Shown: in pieces, positions 26,751 to 36,101 of the stretch
Layout of the letters: the number at the start of each line of letters is the position of its first letter
Numbering within the stretch: the stretch's first letter is position 1
NCBI GenBank assembly: GCA_002245855.1
Contig: NOUX01000001.1
Coordinates: 729,810-793,809 of the forward strand
Length of the DNA: 64,000 nucleotides
Reading direction: 5' to 3'
Source of the DNA: Sphingobacterium cellulitidis
GTDB taxonomy: Bacteria; Bacteroidota; Bacteroidia; Sphingobacteriales; Sphingobacteriaceae
Made by a program: the position numbers and the translations under genes
The notes under the pieces: generated by a model
What the model saw: only the letters and a program-made list of their open reading frames with translations
Database searches by the model: none
What the model was told of the DNA's origin: nothing

Positions 26751-28526
26751 TTAAATACCTTTGGTCTTTTCTTTCAACCAATTTTTTTCTGCTTCTTCCA
26801 ATTTCGGCGACAATTGTTCATATACCCATGCATTGTACTTATTCAACCAATCTACATGTTTTTGTTCCAACAAACTCTTATCTACCAATTGGGTATCGAT
26901 GTAACAAATGGTCAACGTCTCGAAGTCCATAAATTCACCAAACTGATTGCTCTCCACTTTTTTCGATAATACCAGATTCTCAATACGAATTCCGTAATGT
27001 CCTTCTCTATATAAACCCGGTTCAATGGAGGTAATCATACCTTCTTCGACTGGGATATCGATTGCTGCCATATTAAACACTTGCGGTCCTTCATGTACAT
27101 TCAAGAAATATCCTACACCGTGACCGGTGCCATGACCATAATTTCTAAATGTTTCCCAGATAGGTCTTCTGGTAATAGCGTCAATGGAATATCCTTTCGT
27201 TCCAGCTGGGAAAATTGCTTGAGAACCCTCAATAGTACCTTTTAAAACAATGGTATAATCCTTTTTCTCCTCAGCTGTAATATTACCTAACGAAATTACC
27301 CTGGTAATATCGGTCGTACCATCTTTATATTGACCGCCTGAATCCACTAATAATAATCCTTCAGCACTTAATGTTGAATTACTTGTATCTGTAGCTTTAT
27401 AGTGAGGTAATGCTCCATGCGCTTTATATCCAGCAATGGTATCAAATGAAATATCTACAAAGCCTTCAGATGCTGCACGTAGATCTTGTAATTTCTCAGC
27501 AATGGAAATTTCTGACAATTCACCTGAACCTACATTCTCCTCTACCCATTTAAAGAATTTAGTTAATGCAACTCCATCTTTAACCATCGCATGGCGAGTA
27601 TGATTAATCTCCACTTCGTTTTTGATAGATTTCAACAAAGTGGATGGATTCATATCTTCAATGATTTCAATACCTTCAGGGACTGAGTCATAATTTGCAA
27701 AACAAGTACGCTTAGGATCCAATAAGATACGTTCGCCTTTCACTTGCTTAATCGCATCAAATGCCAAATGATATGCTGAAACTTCAACCCCAGACTCCTT
27801 TAAGGAAGCCAGATCGGAAGAACTTAGTTTCTCCTGATCAAAAAACAAAGTGTTTTTATCTGTCTCAATTAATAAGAATCCTAATACTACAGGGTTACAA
27901 TGCACATCATTCCCACGGATATTCAGAATCCAAGCTAAATCATCTAGCGAGGATACAAAATGCAAATCCGCACGTTTATCTTTTAACTTCTCTTTTACTA
28001 CTGCTAATTTATCCTTGGTAGATTGTCCAGTACTTGCTACATCCAATAAATAGGCTTTTTCTTTAGGAAGTTCTGGTCTATTGTTCCAAATAGGTTCTAA
28101 TAAATCTAGATGACCATTTACATTAATTCCTAATGGCTCCAATTCAGATTGAACCGATTGCGCAACAGCAACCGAGGCTAAATTCCCATCAAAAGCTACA
28201 GTATCTCCTTTTTTCAATTTCTTCGCAAGCCAGGACGCATATTCAGCTTTTCCTTGAACCTGGAGTTTAACCAATTCAAAACCGGTACCTGCCAATTGCT
28301 CATTAGCTTGTACAAAATAGCGTGAATCTGTCCATAAACCTGCAAAATCCTGCGTAATGGCCAATGTCCCCGCTGAACCGGTAAAACCTGAGGTCCATGC
28401 TATACATTTGTATCGTTCTGGAAGGTATTCGCTAATATGAGGATCAGAGGAAGGAATAATATAGGCATCTACAGCCTTCTCTTTCATCTCTTGTCGGAGG
28501 GAAGCTAACTTATCGATGTACTTCAT
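26751..28526 (-). CDS. M24B Xaa-Pro aminopeptidase
   Basis: 591 residues from the ATG at 28526 (MKYIDKLASLRQEM). An in-frame ATG seven codons upstream (28547) is possible but adds a sequence not typical of the family. Two creatinase-like N-terminal domains precede a pita-bread metallopeptidase domain. Its metal-ligand motifs are visible: DSGGQYKDGTTDITR (about 391, two Asp), GHGTGHGVG (about 462, His) and EPGLYREGHYGIRIEN (about 496, Glu). The length fits the three-domain aminopeptidase P type. It releases the N-terminal residue before proline and has no signal peptide, so it is cytoplasmic. Confidence 0.95.
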   Translation of the reverse strand: MKYIDKLASLRQEMKEKAVDAYIIPSSDPHISEYLPERYKCIAWTSGFTGSAGTLAITQDFAGLWTDSRYFVQANEQLAGTGFELVKLQVQGKAEYASWLAKKLKKGDTVAFDGNLASVAVAQSVQSELEPLGINVNGHLDLLEPIWNNRPELPKEKAYLLDVASTGQSTKDKLAVVKEKLKDKRADLHFVSSLDDLAWILNIRGNDVHCNPVVLGFLLIETDKNTLFFDQEKLSSSDLASLKESGVEVSAYHLAFDAIKQVKGERILLDPKRTCFANYDSVPEGIEIIEDMNPSTLLKSIKNEVEINHTRHAMVKDGVALTKFFKWVEENVGSGELSEISIAEKLQDLRAASEGFVDISFDTIAGYKAHGALPHYKATDTSNSTLSAEGLLLVDSGGQYKDGTTDITRVISLGNITAEEKKDYTIVLKGTIEGSQAIFPAGTKGYSIDAITRRPIWETFRNYGHGTGHGVGYFLNVHEGPQVFNMAAIDIPVEEGMITSIEPGLYREGHYGIRIENLVLSKKVESNQFGEFMDFETLTICYIDTQLVDKSLLEQKHVDWLNKYNAWVYEQLSPKLEEAEKNWLKEKTKGI

Positions 28527-28591
28527 TATGTAATTTTTAATAATCATCGCAAGTTATAAAAACTCTCACAATTAATACGTTTACTTCATCA

Positions 28592-28599
28592 TACATTTG
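28592..28599 (+). promoter_or_regulatory. -7 element of the dacB promoter
   Basis: TACATTTG, matching TAnnTTTG, with start expected near 28604. No clear -33 TTG at normal spacing. Confidence 0.45.
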
Positions 28600-28654
28600 A
28601 AATTTTACAATTTAAATGCACTACTTGTGCAGTAGATTACGATATTTGCTAGCT

Positions 28655-30085
28655 ATGAGAAGATTTTTTTCATTTTTCTATTTCTTTGCGGTTTTAAGCC
28701 TGACTAGTTTTCAATCTGTACAGGCTCAAGAAGTAAAATCAAAAGTTAAAACAGCTTTTGAATCCTTCACTAAAAACCCATCTCTTCAAAATGGAATGGC
28801 ATCCCTGACCGTCATCAATTCTAAAACTGGTGAGATTGTTTTCGATAGCAATAATCAGATTGGAATGCCAACAGCATCAACCTTGAAGGTGATTACCTCC
28901 ATTACGGCACTAGACTTATTGGGAGCAGATTTTACTTTCCAAACGGATCTTTCCTATACTGGAGAAATTGACTCCCTAGGTACTTTAAATGGAAATATCA
29001 TCATTGACGGGAAAGGCGACCCCACCCTTGGCAGTGACCGATATCCGCAAACCAAACCGGAAGTAATCTTGGCCAATTGGGTCGAGGCCATCAAAAAACT
29101 TGGCATTAAAAACATCAATGGCAAAATCATCGCTGATGATAAACTCTTTAATGGATACGATGTTCCAGGAACTTGGATGTGGACCGATATCGGAAATTAT
29201 TATGGCGCAGGTGTTTCTGCCTTAAACTGGAAAGAAAATAAACTCGGCATCAATTTTACAAGTTCAAAACCGGGTCAACCAGCAACTTTAAACCCAGTCC
29301 AAAAGGCCCCATTCTACAACTTGATTAATGAAGTTAAAACCGGTTCCAATGGCTCCGGGGATAAGGTATATGCCTATTCAGCACCTTACTCCACCGAAGT
29401 TTTCCTGAGAGGGACCTATGGCGCTGACCTTAAAAAAACAATTGAAATCTCTGTTCCTGACCCAGCATTGGACCTCGCATATTCATTGTATGATGTGCTC
29501 CAAAGAGATTCTATCTTAATCGCTGACTCAGTAACAACTGCAAAAAGATTAATGAACCTCGATTCATTATCGCTGCTGCAAGGAAATAGAAACCTTATTA
29601 TTGCCACTAAATCTCCACGAATGGGAGAAATTATTCATTGGTTTAATCAAAAAAGCATTAACCTTTACGGGGAGGCTTTATTGAAACTAATCGGTGGAGT
29701 TTCAGCCATGGATTTCAATACGGAAAATGCCGCGAATTTGGTCTCAAAATACTGGCAAAACAAACTTTCCATTCAACCTAGCGCCATCAATACCTTTGAC
29801 GGTTCTGGATTATCCCCGCAAAACAGAGTGACTACACAAGCTATGGCTAAGATCATGCAGTATGCTAAAGGAAGGCCTTGGTATGATGAATTCTTGAAAT
29901 CATTACCAAAAATTAATAATACTTCAATGAAAAGTGGTACTATTGGCGGTGTTTTAGGTTATACTGGCTATCAGATAGCAAGTGATGGTCAGGAATATAC
30001 CTTCGCCTTGTTAGTTAATAACTACCAAGGACCTGCTGGACAGATGCGCCAGAGAATGTTTAAATTATTAGATGCATTAAAATAG
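28655..30085 (+). CDS. dacB: D-alanyl-D-alanine carboxypeptidase/endopeptidase, PBP4 type
   Basis: 476 residues from the ATG at 28655, which gives a clean signal peptide (MRRFFSFFYFFAVLSLTSF, cleaved near VQAQ). An ATG at 28616 would add 13 residues before it. The three active-site motifs of class C penicillin-binding proteins are present: STLK (about residue 75), SIN (about 335) and KSG (about 427). PBP4-type enzymes trim or cut peptidoglycan peptide cross-links in the periplasm. The gap to the malic enzyme gene is 48 bases, so read-through is possible. Confidence 0.94.
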   Translation: MRRFFSFFYFFAVLSLTSFQSVQAQEVKSKVKTAFESFTKNPSLQNGMASLTVINSKTGEIVFDSNNQIGMPTASTLKVITSITALDLLGADFTFQTDLSYTGEIDSLGTLNGNIIIDGKGDPTLGSDRYPQTKPEVILANWVEAIKKLGIKNINGKIIADDKLFNGYDVPGTWMWTDIGNYYGAGVSALNWKENKLGINFTSSKPGQPATLNPVQKAPFYNLINEVKTGSNGSGDKVYAYSAPYSTEVFLRGTYGADLKKTIEISVPDPALDLAYSLYDVLQRDSILIADSVTTAKRLMNLDSLSLLQGNRNLIIATKSPRMGEIIHWFNQKSINLYGEALLKLIGGVSAMDFNTENAANLVSKYWQNKLSIQPSAINTFDGSGLSPQNRVTTQAMAKIMQYAKGRPWYDEFLKSLPKINNTSMKSGTIGGVLGYTGYQIASDGQEYTFALLVNNYQGPAGQMRQRMFKLLDALK

Positions 30086-30133
30086 ATTATTACGAGGTGA
30101 TAATCACGAAATATAGAATAAACCAAAATTGTA

Positions 30134-32419
30134 ATGAGTAACATCAACAGAAAAAAAGACGCTTTAAATTACCATGCAATGGGGCGTCCGGGTAAAATTG
30201 CAGTCGTTCCTACAAAACCTCATAGTTCGCAAAGAGACTTATCTTTGGCCTATTCCCCAGGGGTAGCTGAACCTTGTTTAGCAATCGCAGAAAATAGCGA
30301 AGACGCTTATAAATATACCGCTAAAGGAAATTTGGTGGCCGTAATTAGTAACGGTACTGCTGTATTGGGACTAGGTGATATCGGTGCGCAAGCTGGTAAA
30401 CCAGTAATGGAAGGTAAAGGACTTTTATTTAAAATCTTTGCCGACATTGATGTCTTTGACATCGAATTAGACACTAAAAATGTAGATGAATTCGTAAATA
30501 TCGTTAAAGCATTAGAACCTACTTTCGGTGGTGTTAACCTTGAAGACATTAAAGCCCCTGAATGTTTCGAAATTGAACGTAGACTGAAGGCGGAAATGAA
30601 TATCCCTGTAATGCATGATGACCAACATGGTACAGCTATCATCTCTGGTGCTGCACTGATCAATGCTTCTGAATTACAAGGTAAAAATATTGCTGACCTT
30701 AAAATCGTCGTAAATGGCGCTGGTGCAGCAGCAATTTCTTGTACCGCAATGTATGTTGCCGTAGGTGCTAAGAAAGAAAATATTGTGATGTTGGATAGTA
30801 AAGGCGTGATCCGTAAGGATAGAGAAGTCTTGGATGCTACAAAAGCAGAATGGGCTACTGACCGCGATATCCATACTTTAGCAGACGCTGTTAATAATGC
30901 AGATGTATTCATCGGTCTATCGGCAGCAGATGTTTTGACTCCAGAAATGCTGAAAAGCATGGCTCCGAAGCCTATCGTTCTGGCAATGGCGAATCCTAAC
31001 CCTGAAATTGCATATGAATTAGCAATTGAAACTCGTGATGATATTATCATGGGTACTGGACGTTCTGATTTCCCTAATCAGGTAAACAACGTTTTAGGTT
31101 TCCCTTATATCTTCCGTGGAGCTTTAGACGTTAGAGCTACTGCCATTAATGAAGAAATGAAAATTGCAGCAGTGAAAGCAATCGCTGAATTAGCTAAACA
31201 ACCTGTACCGGAAGAAGTAAACATCGCTTATAACACTAATAACATTCGTTTCGGAATTGATTACGTAATTCCTAAGCCTACAGACCCTCGATTGATTACC
31301 GAAGTTTCCGTAGCAGTTGCTAAAGCAGCAATTGAATCCGGTGTTGCTCGTAAGGTAATTGAAGATTGGGATGCATACCGCGATGAATTACGTAAAAGAT
31401 TAGGTAAAGATGATCGTTTGATCCGTACTATCACTGCAAAAGCGAAATCCAACCCTAAACGTGTGGTATTCGCAGAAGCAGATAATTACAAAACCTTACG
31501 TGCTGCCCAAATCGTTAAGGAAGAAGGAATTGCTTTCCCAATCCTATTGGGTAACCAAGAAAAAATCAATGGCTTAATTCATGAATACGGCTTTGAGTTG
31601 GATGGCGTAGAGATAATTGACCCTCAATCTGAAATCAAAACAGAAAGATTCGAAAAATATGCGGATCACTTGTACCAAAAAAGACAACGTAGAGGCGTTA
31701 ATAAATTAGATTCTAAAAAGTTAATGACCAACCGTAACTACTTTGCTGCAAGTATGGTAGAATTTGGTGATGCAGATACTTTGATCTCTGGTTTGACTCG
31801 CAATTATGCTTCAACCATTCGCCCAGCATTACAGGTTATCGGTGCTAAACCAGGTAGCAGAGTAGCTGGTATGTATATCATGTTGACTAGCCAAGGTCCT
31901 TTATTCTTTGGCGATACAACCGTTAATTCAAACCCGAACGCTCAGGAATTAGCCGATATCTCTGTGTTATTGGATTCTGCAGTGAAGCGTTTCAATATCA
32001 AACCTCGTTTGGCGATGTTATCTTACTCTAACTTCGGTTCGAATATTGGTGATATCTCCGACAAAGTAAGAGAAGCTGTAAGTATCCTGCACAAACAGCA
32101 TCCTGAAATTGTAGCTGATGGTGAAATCCAAGCAAATTTCGCTTTAAACAAAAACTTACTAGCGGACAACTTCCCATTCTCAACTTTGAATGGTGAGCCA
32201 GCTAATACTTTAGTATTCCCGAACCTGGAATCTGGAAACATCGCTTACAAACTTCTTCAAGAGGTGGGTAATGCAGAAGCTGTGGGTCCCGTTCTTCTTG
32301 GTATGAACAAACCTATCCACGTTTTACAATTGGATAGTTCGGTTCGTGAAATTGTAAACATGGTTACCATTGCCGTGGTAGATGCCATTGAACATGAAAA
32401 AGAATCTAAAAATCAATAA
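30134..32419 (+). CDS. maeB: NADP-dependent malic enzyme with C-terminal phosphotransacetylase-like domain
   Basis: 761 residues, the size of MaeB-type hybrids. Residues 1 to about 425 are the malic enzyme part (LAYSPGVAEPC, HDDQHGTAI, and the dinucleotide-binding VVNGAGAAAISC). The rest (from NPKRVVFAEADNYKTLRAAQ) is a phosphate acetyltransferase-like domain that in MaeB is regulatory rather than catalytic. It decarboxylates malate to pyruvate and makes NADPH. ruvA starts nine bases after its stop, so the two are probably co-transcribed. Confidence 0.96.
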   Translation: MSNINRKKDALNYHAMGRPGKIAVVPTKPHSSQRDLSLAYSPGVAEPCLAIAENSEDAYKYTAKGNLVAVISNGTAVLGLGDIGAQAGKPVMEGKGLLFKIFADIDVFDIELDTKNVDEFVNIVKALEPTFGGVNLEDIKAPECFEIERRLKAEMNIPVMHDDQHGTAIISGAALINASELQGKNIADLKIVVNGAGAAAISCTAMYVAVGAKKENIVMLDSKGVIRKDREVLDATKAEWATDRDIHTLADAVNNADVFIGLSAADVLTPEMLKSMAPKPIVLAMANPNPEIAYELAIETRDDIIMGTGRSDFPNQVNNVLGFPYIFRGALDVRATAINEEMKIAAVKAIAELAKQPVPEEVNIAYNTNNIRFGIDYVIPKPTDPRLITEVSVAVAKAAIESGVARKVIEDWDAYRDELRKRLGKDDRLIRTITAKAKSNPKRVVFAEADNYKTLRAAQIVKEEGIAFPILLGNQEKINGLIHEYGFELDGVEIIDPQSEIKTERFEKYADHLYQKRQRRGVNKLDSKKLMTNRNYFAASMVEFGDADTLISGLTRNYASTIRPALQVIGAKPGSRVAGMYIMLTSQGPLFFGDTTVNSNPNAQELADISVLLDSAVKRFNIKPRLAMLSYSNFGSNIGDISDKVREAVSILHKQHPEIVADGEIQANFALNKNLLADNFPFSTLNGEPANTLVFPNLESGNIAYKLLQEVGNAEAVGPVLLGMNKPIHVLQLDSSVREIVNMVTIAVVDAIEHEKESKNQ

Positions 32420-32428
32420 GCATTGCTT

Positions 32429-33013
32429 ATGTACGAATATTTTAAAGGTAAACTAGTATTTAAAGCCCCTACCCATGTCGTTCTTGAAGTGGGTGGGATT
32501 GGCTATTATTTACATATTTCTTTAACTACTTACAGTCAGATTAAAGACCAGGAAGAATGTAAATTATTTGCTTCCTTTCAAGTTCGCGAAGATTCCCAAA
32601 CGCTGTTTGGCTTTGCTACTGAAGCAGAAAGACATTTGTTCCATCATCTGATTTCGGTTTCGGGAATTGGCCCCAATACCGGAAGAATGATGCTTTCTTC
32701 AATTACTCCTGAAGAAATTCAACAAGCCATCGTAAATGGTCAGGTGAATATCATTCAGAAAATTAAAGGAATCGGTCCTAAAACGGCGCAAAGGGTAATT
32801 CTTGAACTTCAGGATAAACTTAAAAAACAAGGGCCAGATGCTCTTATCCCTCTTCCAATCAGTAAACCTTCTTCTGCTGAAGAAGCTTTGACAGCTTTGG
32901 TCATGCTGGGATTCCCGAAGGCTCAGGCCGAGAAAGCGCTGCAATCGATCTATGCCGCAGAACCGGATTTATCCGTTGAACAATTAATTAAAGCAGCATT
33001 GAAAAAACTGTAA
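32429..33013 (+). CDS. ruvA: Holliday junction branch migration protein RuvA
   Basis: 194 residues from the ATG at 32429 (MYEYFKGKLVF), the normal RuvA start; a TTG two codons upstream is less likely. The OB-fold N-terminal domain is followed by two helix-hairpin-helix motifs (ISVSGIGPNTGRMMLS and IKGIGPKTAQRVILEL) that grip the junction DNA, and a C-terminal UBA-like domain (about 145-194) that contacts RuvB. It is placed right behind maeB, and ruvB is not in the window. Confidence 0.96.
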   Translation: MYEYFKGKLVFKAPTHVVLEVGGIGYYLHISLTTYSQIKDQEECKLFASFQVREDSQTLFGFATEAERHLFHHLISVSGIGPNTGRMMLSSITPEEIQQAIVNGQVNIIQKIKGIGPKTAQRVILELQDKLKKQGPDALIPLPISKPSSAEEALTALVMLGFPKAQAEKALQSIYAAEPDLSVEQLIKAALKKL

Positions 33014-33045
33014 ATAGCATTTATTCTTTAAATTAAAAGCATGTT

Positions 33046-33078
33046 AAAAGCCGTCAATTAAATTGACGGCTTTTTTTT
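33046..33078 (+). terminator. Intrinsic terminator after ruvA
   Basis: AAGCCGTCAATT and AATTGACGGCTT pair around a short A-rich loop, followed by a run of Ts. Confidence 0.92.
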
Positions 33079-33136
33079 ATCCTATAATTTTAAGGTCATC
33101 ATCCTTAGCAATAATCTATTTAACCACACGTTTTTG

Positions 33137-33144
33137 TATATTTG
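33137..33144 (+). promoter_or_regulatory. -7 element of the fRMsr promoter
   Basis: TATATTTG, matching TAnnTTTG. A start near 33149 places the true initiation codon at 33167 and excludes the upstream start at 33134. Confidence 0.55.
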
Positions 33145-33166
33145 CAGCAAAATTAATAATTACTGC

Positions 33167-33643
33167 ATGGCTGAAGATTTACAAATCGCAAAAGGTAACA
33201 AAGAAGAACAATATCAATCCTTATTACCCCAAATTAAAGGACTTCTTCATGGCGAAACCAACCTGATTGCCAATCTTGGAAATATTTGTGCCGCCTTAAA
33301 AGAGCAATTCGATTTCTTTTGGGTAGGATTTTATTTAGTGGAAGGAAATGAATTGGTTTTAGGCCCTTTCCAAGGTCCAGTTGCCTGTACTCGAATTGCG
33401 CATAACCGCGGTGTTTGTGGCACGGCTTGGGCGAAGGAAGAAACTTTAATCGTCCCTAATGTAGATGAGTTCCCTGGACATATTGCTTGTAGCTCCCTTT
33501 CTAAATCGGAAATTGTACTGCCAGTCTTCATGGACGGAAAGTGTATGGCAATCCTCGACATCGATAGTAAAGATTTAAATTCCTTCGACTTAATCGATAA
33601 GCAATACTTAATTCAAATTTTAGAGCTTCTTAATTCTAAGTAA
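33167..33643 (+). CDS. msrC: Free methionine-(R)-sulfoxide reductase (GAF domain)
   Basis: 158 residues (MAEDLQIAKG...). The whole protein is one GAF domain. The three functional cysteines fall at residues 74 (PVACTRI), 84 (RGVCGTA) and 108 (HIACSS). Their spacing of 10 and 24 is the same as in the characterised E. coli enzyme (Cys84, 94, 118). It reduces free R-methionine sulfoxide in the cytoplasm, complementing the exported MsrB at 6425. The start follows from the promoter element at 33137-33144. Confidence 0.93.
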   Translation: MAEDLQIAKGNKEEQYQSLLPQIKGLLHGETNLIANLGNICAALKEQFDFFWVGFYLVEGNELVLGPFQGPVACTRIAHNRGVCGTAWAKEETLIVPNVDEFPGHIACSSLSKSEIVLPVFMDGKCMAILDIDSKDLNSFDLIDKQYLIQILELLNSK

Positions 33644-33649
33644 ATAATG

Positions 33650-33657
33650 TATATTTG
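33650..33657 (+). promoter_or_regulatory. -7 element before the TspO/MBR-like gene
   Basis: TATATTTG, matching TAnnTTTG, 30 bases before the ATG at 33688. Confidence 0.5.
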
Positions 33658-33687
33658 TGCTGCCAAACACATAACTATTAACCATAT

Positions 33688-34521
33688 ATGGCTGCACCAA
33701 AGACGTTATCTTTATTGAATTTAGTGATAGTAGCCATAAACTTTTTATGGATTGCATGCTTGGAAAATGGTTTTCTGTTTAATTATTCTTTTACGGACAC
33801 CATAGCATTCTACCCATCTTACTTAACCCCCGCGAAATTTACCTATAAAATTTGGACCTTTATTGCGTTCAACATGGTCCTCGCAGCGTATCTCATGTAT
33901 GTGGGAAGTCAGCCAACAAATTCCAATGAGAATACCATCAAAAAAGTTCAAAAAATCGATTATCTGCTTATCCTTAACCAACTAGCATTAGGTTTAAGCA
34001 TGACATTAAAACATAATGACTATTTCTATTGGTCTATCTTATATTCTTGTATTTGTTTATTTACGCTTATCCTGATCAATAAACGCATCCAGATTAAAAA
34101 ATTAACATCAAATTCATTTACAAGGTATTTTATTAGACTCGGATTTGGGGTTTATACAGGTTGGTTGATGTTCGTCCTAGGTTTTAATTCAGCTATCATC
34201 CTTTCCAAATTGAGTCTGTCTTTGGGGGATCATTTATTCTTTTACCTAAACCTGGGAATATTGACCATAATAAGCATCATTATGCTGACTTATTCCTATT
34301 ACAATTACTTACCATCGGTATCAGCGGTATTGGCTTGGGGATGTTATGGGGTTTATGACCAATCGAAAACAAATCCTATCTCGCAAAATTTTGATTTAGG
34401 CCCATATTTACTTATCGCCATGGGATTAGCCATGATATCTACCGTGATTGTGTATTACCGATGCAGTATTCGTAGAAAGCAAATTCCGGTAATTATTCAA
34501 GATCCACCGACCATATCTTAA
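33688..34521 (+). CDS. Polytopic membrane protein resembling the extended TspO/MBR family
   Basis: 277 residues with about eight hydrophobic segments and no signal peptide. The loop YPSYLTPAKFTYKIWTFIAF resembles the FTPAGxxFxIWxxIY pattern seen in long bacterial TspO/MBR-like proteins. The later segment YTGWLMFVLGFNSAI resembles their YxGWxxxATxxN segment. I infer membership of that divergent group, whose role is unclear, unlike true tetrapyrrole-binding TspO. Several family-typical Trp and Gly residues are replaced. It converges with the WD40 gene and overlaps it by 29 bases at the 3' end. Confidence 0.6.
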   Translation: MAAPKTLSLLNLVIVAINFLWIACLENGFLFNYSFTDTIAFYPSYLTPAKFTYKIWTFIAFNMVLAAYLMYVGSQPTNSNENTIKKVQKIDYLLILNQLALGLSMTLKHNDYFYWSILYSCICLFTLILINKRIQIKKLTSNSFTRYFIRLGFGVYTGWLMFVLGFNSAIILSKLSLSLGDHLFFYLNLGILTIISIIMLTYSYYNYLPSVSAVLAWGCYGVYDQSKTNPISQNFDLGPYLLIAMGLAMISTVIVYYRCSIRRKQIPVIIQDPPTIS

Positions 34522-35410
34522 CCGTTTTATCATCACTTACCGTGAAGATCTGGTTTTGAAACCACAACATGGCATTGATGGAAAGATAATGGCTATCAAA
34601 GGCACGATCTCTGGAAATATTTTTAACTAATGTTAAGTCCTCTGCACGCCAAATCTTTAATGTTTTATCTCGACTTACAGTAGCAACCAATTCTTTCGGA
34701 TTGCCCTGCTCAATTCCATATACAGTAAACATATGGGGTACAATCTCTTGGATTTGCTTTAATTCTAGATCTGACTTCACCAGCTTGGCATCTCTCCCTC
34801 CAGAGAGTAATTGATCCTGAGAGTCAAATTGTAAACTGGTCACGGATTGTGAATGTACCTTTTTGGAACATATTTCATGAAAATCATTCGCGTCAAACAA
34901 ATGTATTTCACCATTTTTATCCCCAAATGCTATAATGGAACCAGCACTATTTGGTTCAATGACCCGAACCGTCGTCGTAGAAACCTTAAATCGATATAAC
35001 AATTCAAAGCTCTCCAAACTCCAAACATATGCATAACCCTCCTCACCAATAGCAATCATTTCATTCTTGCCCGGAATAGTTTTTATGGAGAAGACCGCAC
35101 CGGAATCAACCATTAAATTGGCTTTTAAGACTTGGTCCAAGGTATCCACAACTAGTACCTGCCCAGAACGCATCCCAATCGCTAACAAGCTAGTTCCTGG
35201 AATGGTCAACAAACTATATACTGAACTAGAAACTTTACATAAAATCCGTTGAAAGCTCATCGTTTTCAAATCCCATTGAACCACTCCCTTATCATTCCCT
35301 CCCGTAAATAATATCTCCGGATGAAGCTCTGAAATGGCTAATGTAAAAATTGGATTCTGATGACCTGTTAATGTCCCTTTTAAGTTGATGTTAATCTTGT
35401 CTGGATTCAT
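34493..35410 (-). CDS. WD40-repeat beta-propeller protein
   Basis: 305 residues from the ATG at 35410 (MNPDKININLKGTLTGHQNP); the only earlier in-frame start is a TTG inside the apparent promoter. About six to seven WD40 repeats can be traced (TGGNDKGVVQWDL, YAYVWSLE, IHLFDA, SRDKTLKIWRAE, SDDKTVKIWSVD), enough for one propeller. There is no signal peptide or enzymatic domain, so it is probably a cytoplasmic scaffold whose partner is unknown. A TATATTTG box ends six bases before the ATG, suggesting a nearly leaderless transcript. Confidence 0.9.
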   Translation of the reverse strand: MNPDKININLKGTLTGHQNPIFTLAISELHPEILFTGGNDKGVVQWDLKTMSFQRILCKVSSSVYSLLTIPGTSLLAIGMRSGQVLVVDTLDQVLKANLMVDSGAVFSIKTIPGKNEMIAIGEEGYAYVWSLESFELLYRFKVSTTTVRVIEPNSAGSIIAFGDKNGEIHLFDANDFHEICSKKVHSQSVTSLQFDSQDQLLSGGRDAKLVKSDLELKQIQEIVPHMFTVYGIEQGNPKELVATVSRDKTLKIWRAEDLTLVKNISRDRAFDSHYLSINAMLWFQNQIFTVSDDKTVKIWSVDLE

Positions 35411-35416
35411 GGTATA

Positions 35417-35424
35417 CAAATATA
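35417..35424 (-). promoter_or_regulatory. -7 element directly upstream of the WD40 ATG
   Basis: TATATTTG on the minus strand, leaving six bases before the ATG, so the transcript would carry almost no leader. No clear -33 element. Confidence 0.45.
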
Positions 35425-35440
35425 CCTCGGATAGCCTAGA

Positions 35441-35477
35441 AATAAAAACAGGTCCCTAACTTTCAGTTGAGGACCTG
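35441..35477 (-). terminator. Intrinsic terminator of the his operon
   Basis: CAGGTCC/GGACCTG outer arms with an inner AACT/AGTT pairing (35449-35477), followed on the minus strand by TTTTTATTT. It lies 24 bases after the hisIE stop. Confidence 0.85.
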
Positions 35478-35500
35478 CTTCTATTTCAAATATTTTTAAA

Positions 35501-36088
35501 CTATTGATGTCTGCTTTCCAAATTCTTGGCAATGGTCTCCAAACTCATACCCTTCTCTTTTAACAAGACAATAAGGTGGAACATCAGATCCGAAGTCTCA
35601 TTAATAAAATCTTTCTCCGTTTCGGTCAAAGCCGCAATTACTGTTTCTACAGCCTCTTCACCTACTTTTTGTGCTATTTTATTGATCCCCCTGGATCTAA
35701 GGCGATTCACATAAGACTCATCACTTGGAAAGTCTATTCTATGTTGCACGATACGCTCCAATTGAAGCAGAAAGTTTTGATTAAACTCTGTATTAAAACA
35801 ACTGCGAGTACCAGTATGACAAGTTGGACCTACCGGATCAACTTTAATTAAGATCGTATCTTGATCACAATCGATATGGCTACTGATTACATGTAGGAAG
35901 TTTCCACTCTCTTCACCTTTGGTCCAAAGTCTATTTTTACTTCTGGAAAAGAAAGTTACCTTCTTCTCCTCTTGTGTCTTTTTCCAAGCCTCCTCATTCA
36001 TATAACCCAACATCAAAACCTCTAGGGTTTGATTATCTTGAATTACAACCGGAACGAGTCCATCAGCTTTATTAAAATCAATTGTCAT
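35501..36088 (-). CDS. hisIE: Bifunctional phosphoribosyl-AMP cyclohydrolase / phosphoribosyl-ATP pyrophosphatase
   Basis: 195 residues. The N-terminal HisI domain shows MLGYMNEEAWKKT, FFSRSKNRLWTKGEESGN and the zinc cysteines in CDQD and GPTCHTG. The C-terminal HisE domain (about 110-195) has KIAQKVGEEAVETVIAA and the MFHLIVLL helix. It carries out steps 2 and 3 of histidine synthesis. It is the last gene of the block, 13 bases after hisF, and is followed by a terminator. Confidence 0.97.
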   Translation of the reverse strand: MTIDFNKADGLVPVVIQDNQTLEVLMLGYMNEEAWKKTQEEKKVTFFSRSKNRLWTKGEESGNFLHVISSHIDCDQDTILIKVDPVGPTCHTGTRSCFNTEFNQNFLLQLERIVQHRIDFPSDESYVNRLRSRGINKIAQKVGEEAVETVIAALTETEKDFINETSDLMFHLIVLLKEKGMSLETIAKNLESRHQ

Positions 36089-36101
36089 CTTATTATTATG
36101 A

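Noticed and set aside
30085-30105. GATTAT/ATAATC inverted repeat between dacB and maeB as a terminator
   Set aside because: Weak A/T stem without a following T run, so no support as a terminator; too short to call an operator.
30307-31050. 247-codon minus-strand frame inside the malic enzyme gene
   Set aside because: It lies wholly within a well-supported maeB frame on the other strand and its composition is a complement shadow.
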